Shown here in pieces: positions 35,949 to 42,277 of a stretch of DNA of 42,277 bases. The number at the start of each line of letters is the position of its first letter. Position 1 is the first letter of the stretch. Source of the DNA: Phoronis australis (taxonomy: Eukaryota > Phoronida > Phoronidae); assembly GCA_002633005.1 (NCBI GenBank), contig NMRA01000390.1, positions 298,355 through 340,631 of the forward strand, in the 5' to 3' direction. The notes below the pieces were generated by a model that was given only the letters and a program-made list of their open reading frames with translations, ran no database searches and was not told the DNA's origin. The translations under genes were made by a program, and so were the position numbers.

Positions 35949-36102
35949 ACACTTATTTGGAATGAACATGTTGTGGGGTTCTTTTGAAGTTACTAAAGTG
36001 CATCAAAAAGCAATCTAAATGTCATCAAGATATGAAATTGATGCCAAATATACATGTTTTGTATTCTTGAGTAAGTTTGAAAGAGCGCTTAAAACACCAT
36101 CC

Positions 36103-38400
36103 ATTTTTATGCGTCCACATATTTATATGTGGTCGCATATTCCCCTCATCTCTGTCTAGGCATCTGGCGTTCACAGCTGTATCTTCTCCTAAACCCTTCA
36201 CAGAATCTTGATGAGATTTGGCTGTTATGTTCCTTCAGTATGAAGCTGAGGACGGACGATGACGAATTTCAAACCTCTCCAGCTACGGGTGTGCCCCCTA
36301 GTGACAATTTTAGTTTTTATGCGCCCACATATTTATATGTGGACGAATTGTGCCGTCATCTCTGTAACGCCTCCTTCGGGCGTCCGTCCGGCGTCCGCTG
36401 CTCTATCTCCAAAACGCCTTGACATATGTTCATGAAATTTTGCAGGTGTTTCTTTCGTGGATGGGACAGCATGAGCGAACTTTCAGACAGATCAGACTGC
36501 CGGTGTGCCCCCTAGTGGCAATTTTAGTTTTTTACGTTTACCTCTTTATCTTCATAAGTCCTGAACGGATTTTCATAAAATTTGTTATGTAGGCACCTAT
36601 TAGTAAGGTGACACTATCCTACCATTTTCAGATGGATTTGACATAGTTTGCGCCACCTAGTGGCCATTTTTACTGTTTTCGAGTCTGTTTTTTGCGTCCA
36701 GCCCTCTATCAACCAAACCACTCAAAGGATGATTGTGAAAATTTGCATATATTGTTACTATGAAGTAGACGGCTGACGATGATTTTCCCACGACTTCGAC
36801 TACTGTGGCAGTTTTTTTTTGCGCATATGGCTGTATCCCCTAAACGGTTCGCAGGATCTTTACTAAATGTAGTAAGTGTATTTATGTGATGTTAACAACG
36901 ACAGACGACGCCTTTCAGACGGATCTGACTACTCGGGTGTGCCACCTACTGGCAATTTTATTTTTTTACGTTTACCTCATGACATTCAAAGGTCCTAAAC
37001 GTATTTTCATAAAATTTGGCATACAGGTATCTGTTAATGAGGTGACGCTATCTCTCCATTTTCAGATGGATTCGACCTAGTTTGCGCCACCTAGTGGCCA
37101 TTTTTACTGTTTTCGAGTCTAGTTTTTGGTGTCCACTCGTCTATCAACCAAACCGCTTGTGAAAATTGTATGTTTTTACTGTGAACAAGTGGATGGCTGA
37201 CGACGATTTTCCGACGAGTTCGACTATTGTGGCGCCTCCTAGTGGCAGTTTTGTTTGTTGTTGCGCCCATGGCTGTATCTCCTAAACCCCTCACAGGATC
37301 TTGTTGAGATTTGACAGATGTGTTCCCATGAAGCTGACGACAGATGACAATGATTTTCGGACCTCTCGACTACTGGTGTGCCCCCTAGTGGCAATTTTAA
37401 TTTTTTACCCTTACCTCTGCAGATTTGGAGGTCCCCTACGAATTTACATAAAATTTGGGCATTATAGGCATCTCTTAGCCCGAGATGATGCCATCCTCAC
37501 GTTTTTGGACAGATTCGAGGTACCTTGCGTCACCTAGTGGCCATTTTTACTGTTTTCGAGTCTGTTTTTTGGCGTCCGCCGTTCTATCAACCAACCCGCT
37601 CTAAAGGGATGATTTTGAAAATTGGCATAGATGTTCTTACTGTGAAGACTGCGGCTCAAGATGATTTTCCGATGGCTTGAACTACCATGGCGCATCATAG
37701 TGGCGGTTTTGTTTGTTTGTTTTTGCGCCCATGGCTGTATCTCCTAAATGCTCTACAGGATCTTTATTGAATTTAACTGGTGTATTAATTTTATACAAAA
37801 GAGGACGACGACTTTCGTATAGATCGGGTTACTGGTGGCCCCCAATTTTATTTTTTTTTTTACTTTTACCTCTTTATCTTAAAAGATCGTCAATGGATTT
37901 TCATATAATTTGGCAGTCATGCATCTATTAGTGAGGTGACGCTGTCATCCGGTTTTTGGTAAAATTTGAGGCTTTTGCGCCACCTTGTGGCCATTTTTGC
38001 TGTTTTCGAGTCTTTTATTTGGCGTGTGCCCCTTTGTCAACCAAACCATTCTAAGGATGGTTGTGAAATTGGAATGTATGTTCCTAATGTAAAGCGAAAG
38101 TTTGATTATGATTTTCCGATGACTTTATCTGCTTTGGCGCCTCGTAGTGGCAGTTATGTTTTTGCGCTAGCCTCTTAGTGACAATTTCATTTTTTTGTTT
38201 TCCTCTGTTTTCTCAGATATTCCTTGACGGATTTTTATGAAATTTTTAAATAGCTTTGATGACACTTGACGTTTTCGGATGTATTCGACATATTTTGCGC
38301 CGTCTAGTTGGCATTTTTGTTTTCCAAATCGTACCCCTAGAGCACCGTTAACGGTGCATTCGTGGGCGCATTTCAACGCTCCGCGTTGCTCTTGTTATAC
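36103..38400 (+). mobile_element. Satellite-bearing element, copy 3 (longest)
   Basis: Left end ATTTTTATGCGTCCACATAT with inverted arms CCACATAT-TT-ATATGTGG (36115-36132), repeated at 36325-36342. The interior holds about 13 monomers with CTAGTGG-like cores at roughly 36297, 36509, 36655, 36809, 36947, 37090, 37237, 37384, 37533, 37690, 37840, 37985 and 38142. Three monomer types follow in strict order, giving a ~440-450-bp higher-order period. The right end has the 16-base palindrome GCACCGTTAACGGTGC (38342-38357) and GTGGGCGCAT (38362-38371), inverse of the left ATGCGCCCAC (36319-36328). Confidence 0.75.
38342..38357. repeat. 16-base perfect palindrome in element right end
   Basis: GCACCGTTAACGGTGC, decayed in the other copies. 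It is a subterminal hairpin of the kind found near ends of rolling-circle and fold-back elements. Confidence 0.7.
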
Positions 38401-40280
38401 ATCAGACGGAAAAAGCAGTCTACCATATACCCCATCTCTCTTTGTGATTTTATGAAAAGTGCTTCACAATGCACAGTATCATCAGGCTGAAACTTGTGCA
38501 CTGAAAGAACGTCTCCCATTGTTGCACCAACTTAAAATGACTCACTCGGGCTCCTTAATTTACAGTCAAAAACGACTCATTATAATATTGTCCACGACCA
38601 AACACTTCAGCGCACGTTACCGTGTGGTGTATTGACTCCCCGAGCGAGGGAATTGGATCGAGTAACACCATTCAAGTGTATGGAAAATGACATTCTGGAC
38701 TGTGTTGACAGGTCTTTGCAAAGATACAGCTGGCAAATACTTGTGTTGAATGGTCTCCAAAAGTCAGTTAACTGAGGTGTGCATTGTGCAGATGCGAAGA
38801 ATTCTTGATAAAGCAAGATTGCACAAGACCACTCCTTCGTTAGTACCATGTGTGACGGATTAGAATTTAAACTGCCGCGAGTAACCAGAGTTCAGTGGAA
38901 GGATCCCCAAATAACGTGGTCGGCGAGTTTGGAATCTTAAAATAATGATAGGATTGGATTAACTGTTCACATTCCGCTCCTTATCGAAAATGTCTCGGCC
39001 CACGAAACAAGAAACGTATTCGGTGCACCTCGGGCTCAGAATGTGGATAGACGGGCTCGGCGGTCTGACCATGTGACGACATTGAGAAATGCAAAAGATG
39101 TAACCAAGTCACTCCTACAGCACGCCTCGATGCATCATCGCACAAACACAGCTCCAGTGGTGGGGAATCATTTGGGTGGCGAAGGGCACGGGCTTGTAGA
39201 GTACTGCATGGATAATTAATTAGAATTAAATTAACAACCTAGAAATTTATCTAGAGGATAATCATGGTTATGTGAAAACTAGTATCATAGTTGGGTACGC
39301 CGTGCAATATTTTGAGTAGAGTCGCCGAGTCAGTTCAAACTCAAAGCTGGCATTAGTTATTAAAAACAGACGTTAACAGTTGTGTACCATTGTTCTGACT
39401 AAATGGGTTGAAAATTTATTCTATCCATTATAAGAATCCCTACGAATTGTAATTAGATCCTTCGCCTTGTGTTTCTGCAACAAAACCGCTGACGATCTAA
39501 AGGACGACTCAGTTTTCGGAACTGAGTTCCTTCCGACAACTCAGTGAAATGTGTTACACTTTAATGGTATCTTGATTCCAGCTGCACCCCTATCAAAATA
39601 TCGACTACCCCCGAGGATTTATTTAGGTTCATGATTGGGGAACATTCTAATCTACAGTCTGAGTGGCAAGTCTTGATCACGTCAAATTCCGGCTCCAGAC
39701 AACGTACCCCCCAACCAAGTCGGTGATTCACTTGCACTGTGACCGGTTGCACGTAACTGCCGAATACCCGCAATAAGGACTCGACTCGCTACGGTATGTT
39801 TCCTAAATCTTCAGCGCGTAAATTTTATTTGTTTACGATGCAATTGTAATATTTTTCTACCACATTCTCTTTATTCTATTTCGAGCTTCTCATCACATTT
39901 TCTATGCATATAAAAACCGAACCCTTATTTCAATGAAGCAGGGGGCGATCACATAAAAAGGTCCCTATATTTTAAAAATAGTAATTTCTCTTGATGTGTC
40001 AGAATCGAGCTAAAACTTGACGTCGGTACCCGTTGAAGGTAAAGGAGCAGAAAAAAAGAACACTCCGTGTTTGCAATAAGTTCGCAACTGTCCGGACTTT
40101 AAAGTTAGGGAACCTAGATGAGTTCGTAGAGTGTTATACAACCCGGCACTATCGCCCCCCCGGGGGGAGAGAGCGGCTCGGCTTGTAAAGACTCTCATTA
40201 CTGTGTTACGGAGTTAGCCCCTGTGTAAAGCGAAACCCGGCAAACAAAGCACAGCCCGAGGTCACGATATACGTCAATCA
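38401..40280. other. Intergenic DNA, no recognised gene
   Basis: Less AT-rich in places, with CpG-containing stretches near 38990-39180 and 40130-40260, but no exon can be supported. Open frames at 38607-38849, 39561-39773 and 40010-40198 have no family features. Confidence 0.55.
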
Positions 40281-40282
40281 CC

Positions 40283-40378
40283 ATGGCACTCTCTATTGAA
40301 AGATTACAGGCACTGCCACGCGTCGTAAAGTATTGTGCAATCTCACTGAAGGTGGCAGAAGAAAGTGACGATCGCTGA
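40283..40378 (+). other. Possible short first exon with strong start context
   Basis: ATCACCATGG is an optimal start context in a CpG-containing stretch. The frame (MALSIERLQALPRVVKYCAI onward) runs 31 codons to TGA; AAG|GTGGCA at about 40350 could be a donor. No downstream exon is visible and no family is recognised. Confidence 0.2.
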
Positions 40379-40861
40379 CCCCGCGACTGAACCTAAAAGG
40401 GATTTTATCATGATGAACGGCAATTGTAAGTACTCCTGCTGTTCTCAGTGGTACATGGTCAGCATTTGTCGAATTACTACCAGTCTGAGCTGCTTCGCCG
40501 TGTAACAGGATCTGGCTTGAAAGCACTGAGGTGAGCCGGGCGATGTCCAGTTCAACATAGGGCCTACGCGTGAATTATGCTAGGGACAACAAATGTATGG
40601 GTGGGTTGCCAAGATATCCACAGGCAAACACCCCTCCATTGGAGATGCACACTCAAGAACGCCGGATACTGTGGGAGGGCTTCAGTCCCCTCCAAAAAGC
40701 GTGGAACTCTCCGGTGATTATTTTCGAGTGCTCAGTGAAAAACTTCCAAACCTTTTGTGATATCGTGTCACTGAAAAGCACCGCATGTCAGCTTCAATAA
40801 TGGTTTCATAACTATGGATCCCTATGAGCGACTTTCAGTGTTCTTGTGCATGGGTAGCGAA

Positions 40862-40880
40862 CTCTCTCTCTCTCTCTCTC
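40862..40880. repeat. (CT)n microsatellite
   Basis: CT dinucleotide run of about 9 units. Confidence 0.9.
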
Positions 40881-41163
40881 GACTCAGTCCCCGTCATAAC
40901 CTGCCAATCGATATCTGATACTCCATGTTTATAATCCTAGGTTCGAAATAAGGTAATTTGCAATTTACACTGTCTTTTACAACGGTGTATAAAATAGTTA
41001 AAGTTTAGGAGGAACGTTATTATATCCATGTTTATTTTTTATAAAAACACAGATCCTAGTAATCTTGGACTGAAATAACATTTATCTTTAATGTGATAGA
41101 CACAACTGCGCTGCCCTCTGTGTTTGTGTCAGTAAATTTGTTGGCCGTTTGTGCCACTCACAT

Positions 41164-41262
41164 GCAGTGGCGGATCTACGTTTTCAGTAAGGGGGGGTTT
41201 AGGATTCCCGAGGCGCGTGGTGCCGAGCGGGGGGGGGGGGGGGGNGTGTAAGACAACTTTTT
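41164..41262 (+). mobile_element. GGCGGATC family MITE, copy 3 (partial)
   Basis: CAGTGGCGGATCTACGTTTT followed by G-runs, one ending in the N at 41245. The same head as 32270, then divergent. Confidence 0.5.
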
Positions 41263-41860
41263 GTTTTTGTAGCCAAACAGTGAAATTTCCATGCATCCAT
41301 TTCTCGCACTTAACATGTCCCTGGAGTTTTTCTTAAGATGATTAAAAACCCTTCTCGCTTTCGTCACATGGACTTGGCTCATAAGTTTCGTGAAACCATA
41401 TTTGTGCACATCTGGGTATGAGTCACGCCATCAGCAAAATTTATGTTGGAACATCTGTTTACACGCACCTTTTTAGCATACGAAAAAGTGTGGTGTGTAT
41501 ACAGGCGTTTAGACAACTAACAAATATTAAAGAGCATAAGGAGCACCGACGGGGTGTAAAAACTTGAATATCAGATGATCGCAACAGCCTCAAGCTGTTT
41601 AAGAACGAAGACCTGCCCTGTTAGTCCGGAAATAAACATATGTTCTGTCTCGTTACGAGAAAAACTGGCGAACGATGGTGCTCTCAGCTCATAGTCTATT
41701 ATTAAAAGCGACAAAAACAATTGAGTATCACTTTATTAAGCTGAATCACGTTGACAATAATTGAAAAACGTCAAATGAATCAGGAAACAAATCATCTGAA
41801 AACAGTTTCACGAAACCAAAACACTCTGTAGACCTACCCCGTGGTGAAAAGACATAAGGA
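41263..41860. other. Unrecognised sequence
   Basis: No feature recognised. Confidence 0.4.
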
Positions 41861-41863
41861 GCA

Positions 41864-42130
41864 GTTCGCAGAGGGACCAGAGTACACAAAAACTCTGGCC
41901 TGGTCCGTCACGAGACCAAAAGTACACCTGTGGTTGTTATCCCTATAAAAATAGTCGATCTGTCACGGGACCCAACAGTACTGCCTGAGATAAATAGTTT
42001 TACAAAGCACACTTTGGTAAAAAAAACATCACAAAATTAAGACTAGTTCGCCGAGGGACCAGAAGTACACTGAAACTCGACATCTACATAAATCAAGCTG
42101 GCCTGGTCCGTCGCGAGACCTAAAGCGTAC
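41864..42130. repeat. Imperfect direct repeat, ~182-bp period
   Basis: GTTCGCAGAGGGACCAG (41864) and GTTCGCCGAGGGACCAG (42046), each followed by AGTACAC, an AAACTC stretch and CTGGCCTGGTCCGTC-CGAGACC. A weaker copy, GTCACGGGACCCAACAGTAC, is near 41957. GGACCAG and CTGGTCC within a unit can pair. It may be the tail of the transposon whose coding fragment follows at the edge. Confidence 0.65.
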
Positions 42131-42139
42131 TTTGCAAAC

Positions 42140-42277
42140 AATTTTGAATTGAAAACTTCTCTCTAGACACTTTTTAATCCCCAGTGGATGCTCATACGTG
42201 TAGTTCACACATCTGGTGGTCAACTGCTGCGAGAGGTTGTCTAGGAAGGGTTTTCGCACCGTTCTGTAGTACTCACT
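42140..42277 (-). pseudogene. Possible hAT-type transposase C-terminal fragment
   Basis: Read from the right edge: SEYYRTVRKPFLDNLSQQLT then TRCVNYTYEHPLGIKKCLE. The pattern YYR-x5-PFLD-x3-QL resembles the segment before the dimerisation domain in domesticated and free hAT transposases of the KIAA1586/DUF4371 kind. It is cut by the window edge; the end inside the window is unclear. Confidence 0.35.

Noticed and set aside
36129-38178. Plus-strand frames in the longest satellite element
   Set aside because: The same satellite monomers; frames shift between monomers and carry no domain.

Overview
This is a window of eukaryotic nuclear DNA from an animal. Two spliced, conserved metazoan genes can be read exon by exon with GT-AG boundaries and matching phases; everything else is intronic or intergenic DNA full of MITEs, fold-back elements, satellite arrays and transposon debris. 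Unmerged near-identical segments and the repeat style suggest a highly heterozygous marine invertebrate (echinoderm, hemichordate, cephalochordate and mollusc are all possible); the sequence alone does not fix the species.

Gene 1 (minus strand, 11405 down to 308, continuing off the left edge) is the 5' half of a DENND5A/B (Rab6IP1) orthologue. Six coding exons give 601 residues covering the uDENN, cDENN and most of the dDENN region of this Rab GEF; the RUN and PLAT domains would lie beyond the left edge. Gene 2 (plus strand, 11721 to 35833) is a complete HINT1/HINT2-type histidine-triad phosphoramidase: 162 codons in five exon positions, with a basic leader in exon 1 and the HLHLHV catalytic motif in the last exon. 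The genes are head to head, with start codons 315 bases apart around a perfect TGACGTCA site, so they probably share a bidirectional promoter. An internal ATG in HINT exon 2 would give a 126-residue cytosolic form, the length of human HINT1, while the first ATG gives 162 residues, close to mitochondrial HINT2.

Region by region: 1-307, DENND5 intron with a 27-bp tandem repeat; 308-11405, DENND5 exons in large introns; 10500-11290, hairpin-rich repeat beside the promoter; 11406-11720, shared promoter; 11814-16115, HINT intron 1 with a nested inverted-repeat element; 13859-20344 and about 20760-26537, two successive near-identical duplications that each carry one HINT exon (exons 2 and 3), with single N characters at 17498 and 23354; 26538-34669, long HINT intron 3 with a GTATAGAC repeat array, tRNA-like sequence, a pair of histone-type stem-loops and several MITEs; 35949-38400, intergenic DNA mostly made of a three-phase satellite-like element of about 147-bp monomers; 38400-42277, no recognised host gene, with a possible hAT-transposase fragment at the right edge.

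The most useful second looks are: (a) the probable dual-start, dual-location HINT gene; (b) the duplicated exons, best explained as unmerged haplotype overlaps but coding in every combination if real; (c) a 62-bp repeat that multiplied the exon-2 splice acceptor; (d) two adjacent histone-like stem-loops with compensatory changes; (e) a 701-bp hAT-like insertion with 8-bp target duplications present in only one of two near-identical copies; and (f) the ~147-bp three-phase satellite inside a mobile-looking element.
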